Shown: positions 26,119 through 34,594 of the stretch, piece after piece
Layout: the number at the start of each line of letters is the position of its first letter
Numbering within the stretch: the first letter of the stretch is position 1
Notes under the pieces: model-generated
Told to the model about the DNA's origin: nothing
Database searches by the model: none
Seen by the model: only the letters and a program-made list of their open reading frames with translations
Origin: JAKPCT01 sp029553165
GTDB taxonomy: Bacteria; Bacillota; UBA4882; UBA8346
Assembly: GCA_035359995.1 (NCBI GenBank)
Contig: DAORZT010000010.1
Span: 1 to 62,011, forward strand
Direction: 5' to 3'
DNA: 62,011 nucleotides
Program-made: the position numbers and the translations under genes

Positions 26119-26943
26119 TTAAAATCCAAGCTCTTTCAATGCTTGTTCGGCTTCTTCCGGTTTGGGAGCGGTCCCGTGCCAGCCAACCTGATTTTCCATG
26201 AAGGAACAACCTTTTCCTTTACAGGTGTTCAAAATGATCAGTGTTGGTAATCCCTTAGTATTTTCAGCCTTTTCAATTGCCTGATCAATCGACTCAAAAC
26301 AATGGCCATTTGCTTCTAAGGTATTCCATCCAAATGCTTTAAAACGGTCAGCTAAATTGGTTAATGATTTTACATCTTCGATTGTCCCATCGATCTGAAG
26401 ATGATTATAATCGACAAAAGCAACTAAATTATCCAATTTGTAGTGCACCGAGGTCATTAGTGCTTCCCAAACCTGGCCTTCCTGTAATTCACCATCACCA
26501 AGCAAAACATAAACACGGTAATTCTTTTGATCCAATTTACCTGCTAAGGCGATTCCATTAGCTACCGACAACCCTTGACCGAGTGAACCGGTTGACATAT
26601 CAACACCGGGAACCTTCTTCATATCAGGATGTCCTTGTAAAATACTGTGGATTTGCCGTAATGTAGTTAAAATACTTTTATCAAAATAACCACGCTCGGT
26701 TAAAGCTGAGTATAGTACGGGAGCAGCGTGCCCTTTACTTAAAATAAAACGGTCGCGTTCAGGCATGTTTGGTTTTGAAGGGTCAATATTCATTTTGTGG
26801 AAGTATAAATACGCCAACAATTCAACAGCTGATAAAGACCCTCCCGGATGTCCTGATTTCGAGGCAGCTAACATTTGAATAATGTCACCTCGCATCAGAC
26901 GGGCCTTTTCCTTTAATTGTTCAATCTGATTCTGAGATATCAA
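26119..26943 (-). CDS. Transketolase, N-terminal subunit
   Basis: A 274-residue protein holding the thiamine-diphosphate domain. It shows SGHPGGSLSAVELLAYLY, SKGHAAPVLYSAL, the TPP motif GDGELQEGQVWEA to DYNHLQIDG, and CKGKGCSFME. The start is taken as TTG at 26943, eight bases behind AAAGGAG; a GTG nine bases upstream sits on the ribosome site. It is the first gene of the tktN-tktC-PFK-aldolase run. Split transketolases are common in anaerobic Bacillota. Confidence 0.95.
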   Translation of the reverse strand: MISQNQIEQLKEKARLMRGDIIQMLAASKSGHPGGSLSAVELLAYLYFHKMNIDPSKPNMPERDRFILSKGHAAPVLYSALTERGYFDKSILTTLRQIHSILQGHPDMKKVPGVDMSTGSLGQGLSVANGIALAGKLDQKNYRVYVLLGDGELQEGQVWEALMTSVHYKLDNLVAFVDYNHLQIDGTIEDVKSLTNLADRFKAFGWNTLEANGHCFESIDQAIEKAENTKGLPTLIILNTCKGKGCSFMENQVGWHGTAPKPEEAEQALKELGF

Positions 26944-26975
26944 TGTTTCCACTCCTTTAATTATAATTTTTAGAT

Positions 26976-27413
26976 CTAAATATTATTTTTTATTGCCTCT
27001 CGGGCAAGTTGATCACAACGGTTATTGATTTCATTGTCGCTATGTCCTTTAACTTTGATCCATTCGATTTGATGGATCAGGTTTAACCTAACTAACTCTT
27101 CCCATAAGTCGCGATTTTCAACAGGATTGTTTTGTGAGTTTACCCAGCCATTACGCTGCCACTTTCCAATCCAATTCTGATTAAAAGCATTAATCAAATA
27201 AGCGCTGTCGGAATATAGTTTTACAGCGCAGGGGTATTTAAGCATTTTTAAAGCATTAATCGCTGCCAGTAACTCCATGCGTTGATTAGTCGTCTCTTGC
27301 TCAAATCCGGAGATCTCTTTTTCAATATCGCCAAAGATCAAAACCGCTCCCCAACCACCGGGGCCAGGATTGCCGGAACAAGCTCCGTCGGTATATATTT
27401 CAACTAATTTCAA
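26976..27413 (-). CDS. rnhA: Ribonuclease HI
   Basis: RNase HI removes RNA from RNA:DNA hybrids. It has 145 residues from the TTG at 27413, preceded by GAGGAGA at nine bases; this gives the standard opening KLVEIYTDGACSGNPGPGG with the first catalytic Asp. The others are Glu in TTNQRMELLAAINAL, Asp in KLYSDSAYLINAF and the His/Asp region KVKGHSDNEINNRCDQLA. An upstream TTG at 27431 would place the ribosome site inside the gene. Confidence 0.95.
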   Translation of the reverse strand: MKLVEIYTDGACSGNPGPGGWGAVLIFGDIEKEISGFEQETTNQRMELLAAINALKMLKYPCAVKLYSDSAYLINAFNQNWIGKWQRNGWVNSQNNPVENRDLWEELVRLNLIHQIEWIKVKGHSDNEINNRCDQLAREAIKNNI

Positions 27414-27458
27414 GTTCGACAGTCTCCTCAATTATTGATGCTTCACTATTTTTATGAG

Positions 27459-28304
27459 TTAATTAGCTAAATTTCTTAAAGTTGCTAAATTCTTCAGATC
27501 ATCACCCGGATCTTTTTGCGGTGTCTCCAAAATTCCGGGAATTTCTTTTAAGACTGGATGGTTCATCAGATATTTAAAACCTTCCAGCCCGATTTCCCCT
27601 TCACCGATATGTTGGTGACGGTCCAAATGCGAACCTAATTTACCGAGACAATCATTCAGGTGAAACAGTTTTAAAAAGTTGATTCCTAAATAGTGATCAA
27701 TCTCTGCAATTAACTGTTCCCAACCATCCTTACCTCTCAAATCATAACCGGCAGCAAAAGCATGGCAGGTATCAAAACACATCCCAATTCGCTGTTGATA
27801 TTCGGGATTTACTCTTTGTTTTAAGTCGGCCATTTCACGCATCGATGCTGCAATTTCATTGCCACTGCCAGCCTGGTTTTCAAACAATAAAACAGTCGGC
27901 CCTGTAACCTTTGATAAAGTAAAATTAACTGCTGCCGCTACCCGCTCAAGTGCTGTTTCCTTGGTGGTATCCTTCGCTTTTCCCGGATGAAACACAAAAT
28001 AATCGGCACCAAGTAGATTAGCACGTTGGTAATCTTCGACTAAAGTGATTACTGATTTCTCATATAATTCCTGATCAATCGACGCCGGATTTGGCAAATA
28101 TGAGAGATGAATCACAATCGGCGCAAATTGACAGAGATTCTGTTTTTCTCTAAAAGTATTGATATCGTTAGGATCCAGTGGCTTACGGGCCCAGCCCCGT
28201 GGATTTCCGGCAAAGATTTGAAATCCGTCACAGTTTAACTCAGCTGCCTTCTCAAGGACGCCACTGAAACCATCTTTAATTGATAAGTGAACACCCAGTC
28301 TCAA
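27459..28304 (-). CDS. nfo: Endonuclease IV (AP endonuclease)
   Basis: A zinc-dependent AP endonuclease of base-excision repair, 281 residues, TIM-barrel. Metal-ligand segments are visible: IVIHLSYLPNPAS, YFVFHPGKAKD, LLFENQAGSGNEI, MCFDTCHAFAAGYD, KLFHLNDCLGKLGSHLDRHQHIGEGEIG and the closing GILETPQKD. The TTG start lies eight bases behind GGAGG and overlaps the upstream stop codon (TTGA), so translation is coupled. Next to spo0A-linked genes it may serve spore DNA repair, but that is a guess. Confidence 0.96.
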   Translation of the reverse strand: MRLGVHLSIKDGFSGVLEKAAELNCDGFQIFAGNPRGWARKPLDPNDINTFREKQNLCQFAPIVIHLSYLPNPASIDQELYEKSVITLVEDYQRANLLGADYFVFHPGKAKDTTKETALERVAAAVNFTLSKVTGPTVLLFENQAGSGNEIAASMREMADLKQRVNPEYQQRIGMCFDTCHAFAAGYDLRGKDGWEQLIAEIDHYLGINFLKLFHLNDCLGKLGSHLDRHQHIGEGEIGLEGFKYLMNHPVLKEIPGILETPQKDPGDDLKNLATLRNLAN

Positions 28305-29200
28305 TTGTTTTTCCTCCGGCCTAATTCATCAAGATAACGTAACCAACCATATTTTTCAATCAGAGCCGTAAAGGAGTATTTTTCGGCAATCACCTGAATT
28401 GCAACCAAAATAATCAACGCAATTATTTTTCCGAAATCAGTAAGCATCCAGGCCATCATCATCCCTAAAGTAGCTCCTAATACGTTCGACCCTACATCGC
28501 CTAACATAATTCTTGCTTTTAAATCAAACCGTAAATAGTAGAGCATTATTGCTAAAATCGGAACAAACAGGCCAATATAACTTTCCAGGTCTTTACTGAA
28601 AGCAATAATTAGTAGGAAGGCAATGATAAATACCTTTCCGGCCCTACCGGGACGTAAATCAAAAATATTAATCGTATTGGCTCCTAAAACAACAAACAAA
28701 AAACTGCTTAAAATGATCCACCAAGTGAAAAAACCGGCATCATATAACTTTGCAGTGGAAATTGCAAATACCATTGCAATCAGCGCCCCAAAAATTGCTT
28801 TAAAACCACCAGTAGTAAGCTTCTTTTCAAATAATAAAGCTTTGAAATGTCCTTTAAAACCTTTATATTCATTGGTACCAATCAAATCATCAACAAAACC
28901 TAAAAAGCTCATTCCAATTACCATAAACAAAAACAAGACCGAATTTAGATTGGTAAATGACTTTATATTTAAAAGCATCCCCAATCCAACAGTAAACGGT
29001 AATAAGACCGTAAAGATCAATCCACCAACGGCTGGAATCTCCTCATCACGATAATTTAGTCTTAACAATTTCGTATTAATCATAAATTTGGTTAAAATCC
29101 GAAATGTAAATGCAGTTAATAAATAGGTTACAGCTAAAATCACCAGATAACGGGTTAAAACAGACAAAAGCATTTTTAAAAAATCAGTTATTTCTGTCAT
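28301..29200 (-). CDS. MraY/WecA-like glycosyltransferase family 4 membrane protein
   Basis: A 299-residue polytopic protein related to phospho-sugar transferases that load UDP-activated sugars on a lipid carrier. It has about nine membrane helices, the Asp motif SFLGFVDDLIGTNEYKG, NIFDLRPGRAGK and the catalytic-type GDVGSNVLGATLG. It is shorter than MraY and lacks its pentapeptide-contact regions. It forms an operon with a family 2 glycosyltransferase and SteB/SteA-like proteins, a set seen next to spo0A in several Clostridia (from memory). A role in an envelope or septal glycan is likely; the substrate is unknown. Confidence 0.85.
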   Translation of the reverse strand: MTEITDFLKMLLSVLTRYLVILAVTYLLTAFTFRILTKFMINTKLLRLNYRDEEIPAVGGLIFTVLLPFTVGLGMLLNIKSFTNLNSVLFLFMVIGMSFLGFVDDLIGTNEYKGFKGHFKALLFEKKLTTGGFKAIFGALIAMVFAISTAKLYDAGFFTWWIILSSFLFVVLGANTINIFDLRPGRAGKVFIIAFLLIIAFSKDLESYIGLFVPILAIMLYYLRFDLKARIMLGDVGSNVLGATLGMMMAWMLTDFGKIIALIILVAIQVIAEKYSFTALIEKYGWLRYLDELGRRKNN

Positions 29201-29204
29201 TGAA

Positions 29205-29885
29205 TCACCTTTTCGCCAGTCTTTTCAATAATACTTTTAAAACATCAATGAACTGCTTGCCACGATGAATAAATCCGGCTAAGTCCCGACCCGTTTCGGC
29301 ATGACTCATCTGGACCGGGATCTCCTTAACCCGAAAACCATTGCGGAAAACATCGATTGTTAGACCAACTTCAACCCCAAAACCGGATTCAAAAGGACCA
29401 ATCCGATCTAAAACAGTTTTACGGATTACTCTTTGTCCGGAAAGGGGACTGTTTACTTCCAGGCCGGTATACCAACGGATCCCGCGTTTTGCCAATTCAG
29501 TTACCAAACCAAACCCGCCACGTTTTTTAGCGGGTGGAAATCTCCCGATTGTCATATCAGCTTTATCGGTTAAAACCGGATCCAACAGTTTTTCGACATC
29601 AATTGCAGTTTTTCCCAAATCACCGTCGAGCAAGCCAATGATATTTCCTTTGGCATAATTGAGCCCGTAATTTAATGCTCCGCCTTTCCCCAAATTGGTT
29701 TCCAGGCTGATCACTTCAGCTCCCGCTTCTTCGGCTAATTTAGCGGTATCATCCGAGGAACAATCATTAATAACGATCACCTGATCAATTTTTTTAATAT
29801 TTTTAACTGCCAAAACGGTATCTTTAATTGTTGAAGCTTCATTATATGCTGGTATTAGAATAGTTACGATGTTGTTTTCTTCCAA
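29205..29885 (-). CDS. Family 2 glycosyltransferase
   Basis: A GT-A-fold transferase of 226 residues. It begins NIVTILIPAYNEASTIKDTV, with the nucleotide-sugar Asp in VINDCSSDD, the DxD-type LLDGDLG, and a C-terminal acceptor region (PLSGQRVIRKTVLDRIG). The start TTG at 29885 follows GGAGG by seven bases; the longer reading from 29918 would put that site in the coding region. It resembles dolichol-phosphate-mannose-synthase-like or glucosyl-3-phosphoglycerate-type enzymes. It lies four bases upstream of the family 4 gene. Confidence 0.88.
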   Translation of the reverse strand: MEENNIVTILIPAYNEASTIKDTVLAVKNIKKIDQVIVINDCSSDDTAKLAEEAGAEVISLETNLGKGGALNYGLNYAKGNIIGLLDGDLGKTAIDVEKLLDPVLTDKADMTIGRFPPAKKRGGFGLVTELAKRGIRWYTGLEVNSPLSGQRVIRKTVLDRIGPFESGFGVEVGLTIDVFRNGFRVKEIPVQMSHAETGRDLAGFIHRGKQFIDVLKVLLKRLAKR

Positions 29886-29918
29886 AATAATCCCTCCATC
29901 TTGAGTCCGGGCTAGCAA

Positions 29919-30812
29919 TTAAAAATTGAGTTTAAAATCCGGGATTAAACTTTTTGCAGTCTCTTTAACACCAAAATGCCCCTTTTTCCCTGAAGCTAAT
30001 AAATAAACTAAGGTTACTTCACCGGGTGTTGTTTCAATATTATCGACTGTACCTTGGCATTTTGATTGGTATAACCGCATATATGATTGAGTTACAAAAC
30101 TGGGTTCAACCCCAACTAAAGTTACTTTCAACTTACGAAATGCGTCCATAAATAAAGGATCGATCTCTTTTTGATAAGTATCTTCTCCATTAAGGGAACC
30201 ACCTAAAAAAATAATGGTATCAACGGTTCCCCGGTTATAATCCCCCCAAAGCTGAATAAAATCATTATTCTGTAAAAAAATCAGTTGTGAACTCCCTTCT
30301 CCTAAGATAATCAACCGTGCAATATGATCATAAATTTGGACCAGTAAAGCTTTATCATCAGCCATCGTTAAATCAAAAGCATCAATAATATCAGTCTGCA
30401 ATGAAGGATCATCCCAGGAAATCGGTTTATTAAACGAAGTAATTGAGGTTACTTCAGCACCGGCCTGGCGTAATAAATCAACGATTTGTTTGGCATATTT
30501 AAAATCAACCGACGGATTAGTTCGAATGATGGCGATTCGCTTTCCCAATAAGCGATTGGAGATTAAGTTGGGGACTATTGCCTTTTGAAATTGGTTGGCA
30601 AGCTCCAGTTTTAAATCTTTATCCTGAATACTTGCTTGCAGATTTTTTTGATCCTCCCGAATTTTCTGATAGGTCTCTTCTAAGTGTTGTACCTGTTTCT
30701 CAATTTCAAAGTTGACTGTTTTTCCCATGTTCACGCCAATGATGATCCCCAAACCCAAAGCTAAGAATACAGCAACCAGCGAAACAACATGGTATTTTAA
30801 ATCAACAATCAT
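29919..30812 (-). CDS. MctB/SteB-like membrane-anchored coiled-coil protein
   Basis: A 297-residue protein. It has one N-terminal membrane helix (about 6-28, VVSLVAVFLALGLGIIIGVN), an outside coiled coil (about 33-68, rich in Glu, Gln and Lys) and a Rossmann-like C-terminal domain. This is the architecture of the DUF3186 'copper transporter' family (MctB; SteB of Corynebacterium). Despite the name, the coryneform protein works with SteA in cell separation. The start at 30812 has GGAGG eight bases before it. The SteA-like gene is immediately upstream, so the pair is conserved here. Confidence 0.85.
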   Translation of the reverse strand: MIVDLKYHVVSLVAVFLALGLGIIIGVNMGKTVNFEIEKQVQHLEETYQKIREDQKNLQASIQDKDLKLELANQFQKAIVPNLISNRLLGKRIAIIRTNPSVDFKYAKQIVDLLRQAGAEVTSITSFNKPISWDDPSLQTDIIDAFDLTMADDKALLVQIYDHIARLIILGEGSSQLIFLQNNDFIQLWGDYNRGTVDTIIFLGGSLNGEDTYQKEIDPLFMDAFRKLKVTLVGVEPSFVTQSYMRLYQSKCQGTVDNIETTPGEVTLVYLLASGKKGHFGVKETAKSLIPDFKLNF

Positions 30813-30933
30813 CAATTGACCCTCCACAATTAAAGACCTCCAACCAGGAGGTTTCATTTGAATAAGTACAACCCAATAATACCACTCTATACTAAAATAT
30901 CAAGAGTTTTTATCTAAATTAAATATTAGTAAC

Positions 30934-32058
30934 TTAAAACCCAAAAAAAATCTTTAGCCTTAACCAGAATGTTTTCAGTAAATTACGGGACCAATCTGTT
31001 TGATATAAGACTACGCCAATGGTTAGAATACCCGCAAGTATTATTTCCAATAAATATCTAAGTTTGACTCTTCCCTGATAGATTTTACTAACACCACGGG
31101 CATCAACTAAAATGGATCCTACTTTCAGCCGGACCAAAAAAGTACTGCCCATTCCTTTACGTCCCTTCTCCAAAAAGTCAATCATATTGGAATGGGTACC
31201 TACAGCCACAATCAGATCAGCTCCTTTTTCATAAGCCAGTAGTAACGCAATATCTTCACTCGTTCCAGGAGCCGGAAAAGTTTTAGCGTCAAGTTTAAGG
31301 GCACGTATTCTTTCCAATCCCGGAGCATTTCCATTGGTATAAGCATGAACCACAATCTCCGCGCCTGACTTAAGTGCCGTATCCGAGACACTATCCATAT
31401 CCCCAATTATCATATCAGGCCGATAACCAAACTCTAATAGAGCATCCGCTCCCCCGTCAACACCGATGAGGACCGGTTTAACATCATCAATATAAGGTTT
31501 TAAAATGGTTAAGTCTTCACGGTAATTTTGGCCCCTGACAACTACCAGGACGGGTTTTTCCTCAAAAACAGTTTTGACATTAGGCATATTTAAAGTGCCT
31601 AATACAAAATCTTTCTCTTTAAGCGCATATTCTAAGGTATTATGTAAAAATTTCTCCAATTCAGTATCTAAATGTTTCCGGATCTCTTTTAAAAGATTAT
31701 TAACTTCATTTAATTCTAAAACTTTTCCTTCACCAATCAATTCTTGACCCCGATAGATTTTAGTACCGACAATCTCAAGCAAGTCCCCTTCGTGAATTTT
31801 TTCAAAAACGGCTTGCCCTACACTGTCTAAGATCGGAATCCCTTCTTTTAATAAGATTGCCGGGCCAGGATTCGGGTATTTACCGGAGATGGAATTATTG
31901 GCGTTAATAACTAATTTAACCCTTGCTTTAATTAGTGAATCAGCGGCAACCTGATCGAGATCAACATGATCAATCACCGCAATTTCACCTGGTTTGATTC
32001 GTTTCACCAGATTTTTAGTACGTTTATCAATCCGGGCTACTGCTTTGATATTATCCAT
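30934..32058 (-). CDS. SteA-like cytokinetic ring protein (thiamine pyrophosphokinase fold)
   Basis: A 374-residue protein. The N-terminal ~150 residues include GEIAVIDHVDLDQVAADSLI. A thiamine-pyrophosphokinase-like centre follows (VLIGVDGGADALLEFGYRPD, then MIIGDMDSVSD), and then a C-terminal membrane helix (about 338-357) with a short basic tail. This matches SteA, which with SteB controls peptidoglycan hydrolysis at the septum in Actinobacteria. The ATG at 32058 has GGAG eight bases before. It lies 14 bases behind spo0A, so it may be co-transcribed with the sporulation master regulator. Confidence 0.87.
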   Translation of the reverse strand: MDNIKAVARIDKRTKNLVKRIKPGEIAVIDHVDLDQVAADSLIKARVKLVINANNSISGKYPNPGPAILLKEGIPILDSVGQAVFEKIHEGDLLEIVGTKIYRGQELIGEGKVLELNEVNNLLKEIRKHLDTELEKFLHNTLEYALKEKDFVLGTLNMPNVKTVFEEKPVLVVVRGQNYREDLTILKPYIDDVKPVLIGVDGGADALLEFGYRPDMIIGDMDSVSDTALKSGAEIVVHAYTNGNAPGLERIRALKLDAKTFPAPGTSEDIALLLAYEKGADLIVAVGTHSNMIDFLEKGRKGMGSTFLVRLKVGSILVDARGVSKIYQGRVKLRYLLEIILAGILTIGVVLYQTDWSRNLLKTFWLRLKIFFGF

Positions 32059-32072
32059 TGAGAGCACTCCAA

Positions 32073-32834
32073 CTAATTTAATGCTATTTTCTTTTCCAGC
32101 CTTATTTTATCAGCTATAATCGCTACAAACGAGGCATTTGTCGGCTTACCTTTACGAGCATCAACGCAGTAACCAAATAATTTATGTAGTAATTCAACAT
32201 CACCCTTATTCCAGACATTTTCGATCGCAAACCGCATTGATCGTTCCACTCGATGAGCAGTAGTTTGATAGTTGGCAGCTATTAAAGGGTATAGTTTTTT
32301 AGTGACATCATTGATTAAACTTGGTTCTTTAATCGTCATAATAAGAGCATCGCGTAAATAACTGTATCCTTTATAATGAGTCGGTATTTTTAATTTTTCT
32401 AAAATCTGACAAACTTCATTCTCAATATCACTGCAGGGCTTCGAAGCAACAATTTCGCGAGCAGGTTGACGCCCCATATCAATAATCCGTTGGGCTAAAA
32501 CTTTTAAATCAAATGGTTTTAATATATAATAATCAGCACCTAAAGAAGTTGCCTGATAGGATACTTCCTCCTGCGCAAACGCAGAGAAAACAATCACCTT
32601 TGGTTTATTATTTTGTGAACGTAACCATTCTAAAACACCGAATCCGTCTAATTGCGGCATAATCATATCCAACAACAAAACGTCAACAACGTTTTTCGTC
32701 AGTAAATCTATCGCTTCAGTTCCATTATAAGCTTGAAACAAAACGTTGATCTCCGCTTGACTGTTCAGAAAATCTTCAATTAAATTATTAAACTCGACGT
32801 TGTCATCAACAATTCCTACCCGAATGGGTGGCAC
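32073..32834 (-). CDS. spo0A: Sporulation master regulator Spo0A
   Basis: The response regulator that commits the cell to sporulation; 253 residues from the GTG at 32834 (GGAGG eight bases before). The receiver domain has the acidic pair in VGIVDDNVEF, phospho-acceptor Asp56 in LLLDMIMPQLDGFG and the Lys in YYILKPFDL. The C-terminal effector domain carries the DNA-recognition helix in TTAHRVERSMRFAIENVW and the sigma-contacting end GKPTNASFVAIIADKIRLE. A sigma-H-like promoter precedes it. It follows spoIVB, as in most endospore formers. Confidence 0.98.
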   Translation of the reverse strand: MPPIRVGIVDDNVEFNNLIEDFLNSQAEINVLFQAYNGTEAIDLLTKNVVDVLLLDMIMPQLDGFGVLEWLRSQNNKPKVIVFSAFAQEEVSYQATSLGADYYILKPFDLKVLAQRIIDMGRQPAREIVASKPCSDIENEVCQILEKLKIPTHYKGYSYLRDALIMTIKEPSLINDVTKKLYPLIAANYQTTAHRVERSMRFAIENVWNKGDVELLHKLFGYCVDARKGKPTNASFVAIIADKIRLEKKIALN

Positions 32835-32878
32835 CAAAAACACCTCCAAACTTAACATTGCGCTTACCCCTTTTTATT

Positions 32879-32905
32879 GTTCGCTGTTTTTCCAAAAAAT
32901 CCTTT
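32879..32905 (-). promoter_or_regulatory. Putative sigma-H promoter of spo0A
   Basis: AAAGGATTT (32905-32897), an 11-base spacer and AGCGAAC (32885-32879) match the sigma-H consensus RnAGGAwWW / RnnGAAT at all but one defined base. The Bacillus spo0A gene uses a sigma-H promoter for its feed-forward rise. The site lies between the spoIVB terminator and the spo0A ribosome site. Confidence 0.7.
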
Positions 32906-32906
32906 A

Positions 32907-32937
32907 AAAGAAAAAAGCACCTTTTAAAGTGCTTTCA
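32907..32937 (-). terminator. Terminator after spoIVB
   Basis: A stem AAAGCAC (32935-32929 read leftward as its complement) / GTGCTTT with an eight-base loop is followed by TTTTCTTTT. It separates spoIVB from spo0A and immediately precedes the sigma-H-like promoter. Confidence 0.85.
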
Positions 32938-32965
32938 CTTAATCTTCTTAAATTAAGCGTTTTGG

Positions 32966-33010
32966 TCAAGAAGCATTCTGTCAAGAAGCATTCTGTCAAG
33001 AAGCATTCTC
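32966..33010 (-). repeat. Triple 15-bp tandem repeat carrying the spoIVB stop codon
   Basis: Three units of 15 bases (33010-32996, 32995-32981, 32980-32966). On the coding strand each reads AATGCTTCTTGA plus three bases, i.e. Asn-Ala-Ser-stop in the same frame. The first unit ends spoIVB; the next two repeat the last codons and the stop. The array is 45 bp with one mismatch at its edge. Confidence 0.95.
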
Positions 33011-34336
33011 CAGGGTTATTTCATTCAAATTTTCGTTTTCATAGCCATTAGTCAGTTCCAGATCCTGCATCTCTTTTAACATCCATTCCGCTAACACACC
33101 ATACCCTTTAGTGGGATCATTCACAAAAACATGGGTCACAGCTCCCACCAGCATACCATCTTGAATTATCGGACTTCCACTCATCCCTTGGACAATTCCG
33201 CCGGTTTTTTTCAGTAATTCGGGATCAGTCACTTTAATAATCAAACCCTTATCTCGTGGCGACTTTTGGCGATAGACCTTGATGATGTCAATCTTATACT
33301 TTTCAACTTTGTTGCCGTTTACAACAGTATAGATTTCGGCAGGGCCGGTTTTAATTTGAGAATTAAAAGCAGCCGGAATTGGTTTATTGAATTCAGCCTG
33401 ATAAAGATCTTTAACGTTATAAATCTTACCATAGATTCCATATTTGCAATTTTTGTTGATCTTACCTAATGGACTTTGATTGGAATTAAACACTCCGATT
33501 TTTTCACCTGGTTTACCCGGTTGACCCTGTTTTACCCCGCTAATATTGGCGGCTACTATTTCGCCATATTCAACCGGAATACCGGGGCGACCTCCGAAAT
33601 TAGAGATCTGATGTCCTAATCCTGCAAAACTTTTTGTTTCCGGATTAAAAAATGTTAAGGTACCTACTCCGGCCGCCGGATCTTCAATAAAAATTCCGAG
33701 CAGATACCTCCTTTTATTGTTTTCTTCGGTTAAAACCGGAGTTATTTGGGTATGAATAATTTTATTGCCTCGTTTACAACTTAAATTAAGTGGTTGTCCA
33801 TCCATTTGATTGAGAATAAATTCAACTTCCTCAACATTGTTAACCATATAATTATTAATCTCCAACAAAATGTCGCCCGGTTTGATCCCTGCTTCTTTGG
33901 CAGGATAATATTGTTTTTTATCAACGCCATTGATCGGCAGGTGACCAACGATGACTACTCCCTTGCTTGATACCAAAACCCCAATTGCCTGTCCGCTTGG
34001 TACAACAACGGTTGGCGTTGCTACCTCAATTTGAACTTGTTTAATCGGAAACCTTCCAAAAAGTTTCAGTTCAAAATTGTATTTTTGATTAGTACTGTTG
34101 GTATTGATCAATAGTTCTTGCCGAATTAAGTTGACAACGTTAAAATTCAAATTCAATTGATCATTATTACTTGAAAAACTAAGCGGAAAGTGCGTGGAGA
34201 GAATAAATTTCTCACCTGGCGACAGCTTTAAATTATTGGGAATTAAAGCGGATTGGATTAAAATCATGGCCGTAAAAGAAATAATACCAATGGAAACAAT
34301 TATCCCGATCAAAAACAGATTCTTTTTCTGAATCAT
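32996..34336 (-). CDS. spoIVB: SpoIVB peptidase (S55)
   Basis: A forespore-secreted serine peptidase that triggers pro-sigma-K processing during sporulation. It has 446 residues: an N-terminal membrane anchor (about 8-28), a PDZ domain (about 105-195, KEAGIKPGDILLEINNYMV) and the S55 peptidase domain with the His region SFAGLGHQISNFGGRPG and the Ser region IVQGMSGSPIIQDGMLVG followed by THVFVNDP. The start at 34336 has a GGGGTGG site. The stop codon is within a triple tandem repeat. It lies upstream of spo0A, as usual. Confidence 0.96.
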   Translation of the reverse strand: MIQKKNLFLIGIIVSIGIISFTAMILIQSALIPNNLKLSPGEKFILSTHFPLSFSSNNDQLNLNFNVVNLIRQELLINTNSTNQKYNFELKLFGRFPIKQVQIEVATPTVVVPSGQAIGVLVSSKGVVIVGHLPINGVDKKQYYPAKEAGIKPGDILLEINNYMVNNVEEVEFILNQMDGQPLNLSCKRGNKIIHTQITPVLTEENNKRRYLLGIFIEDPAAGVGTLTFFNPETKSFAGLGHQISNFGGRPGIPVEYGEIVAANISGVKQGQPGKPGEKIGVFNSNQSPLGKINKNCKYGIYGKIYNVKDLYQAEFNKPIPAAFNSQIKTGPAEIYTVVNGNKVEKYKIDIIKVYRQKSPRDKGLIIKVTDPELLKKTGGIVQGMSGSPIIQDGMLVGAVTHVFVNDPTKGYGVLAEWMLKEMQDLELTNGYENENLNEITLENAS

Positions 34337-34463
34337 TGTTGTTCCACCCCTTAAAGTTATATAAAGACCTGAATAATACCAGTTAACAAAAAGATCTATC
34401 ATTTTTTCTTGATGTTAATTTCGCAGAATTAAATTCCCCGTTTAACTGGGGTTTTATTCAAAA

Positions 34464-34490
34464 CAAAAAAGCCCGCTGTTACCCCGGACT
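34464..34490 (-). terminator. Second terminator between leuS and spoIVB
   Basis: Leftward AGTCCG...CGGGCT (34490-34485 and 34475-34470, one G-U pair) is followed by TTTTTT. It stands 50 bases beyond the leuS terminator. A further small CCCC/GGGG hairpin lies at 34436-34451. Confidence 0.7.
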
Positions 34491-34529
34491 TACTTTTTTG
34501 GATGATTAAAGATCATTTATGAAAATCAA

Positions 34530-34561
34530 AAAAAGAAAAAACCTCCTAACATCGGAGGTTT
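34530..34561 (-). terminator. Terminator after leuS
   Basis: An 8-bp stem AAACCTCC / GGAGGTTT (34561-34554 and 34546-34539) with a seven-base loop, followed leftward by TTTTTTCTTTTTTT. Confidence 0.92.
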
Positions 34562-34594
34562 AAGCTATCAAACAATATTAAATTTATTAGATGA

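Noticed and set aside
32960..33015. Longer SpoIVB C-terminus through stop read-through
   Set aside because: The repeats carry in-frame TGA stops and nothing suggests recoding; the tail after them is non-coding and contains the terminator.
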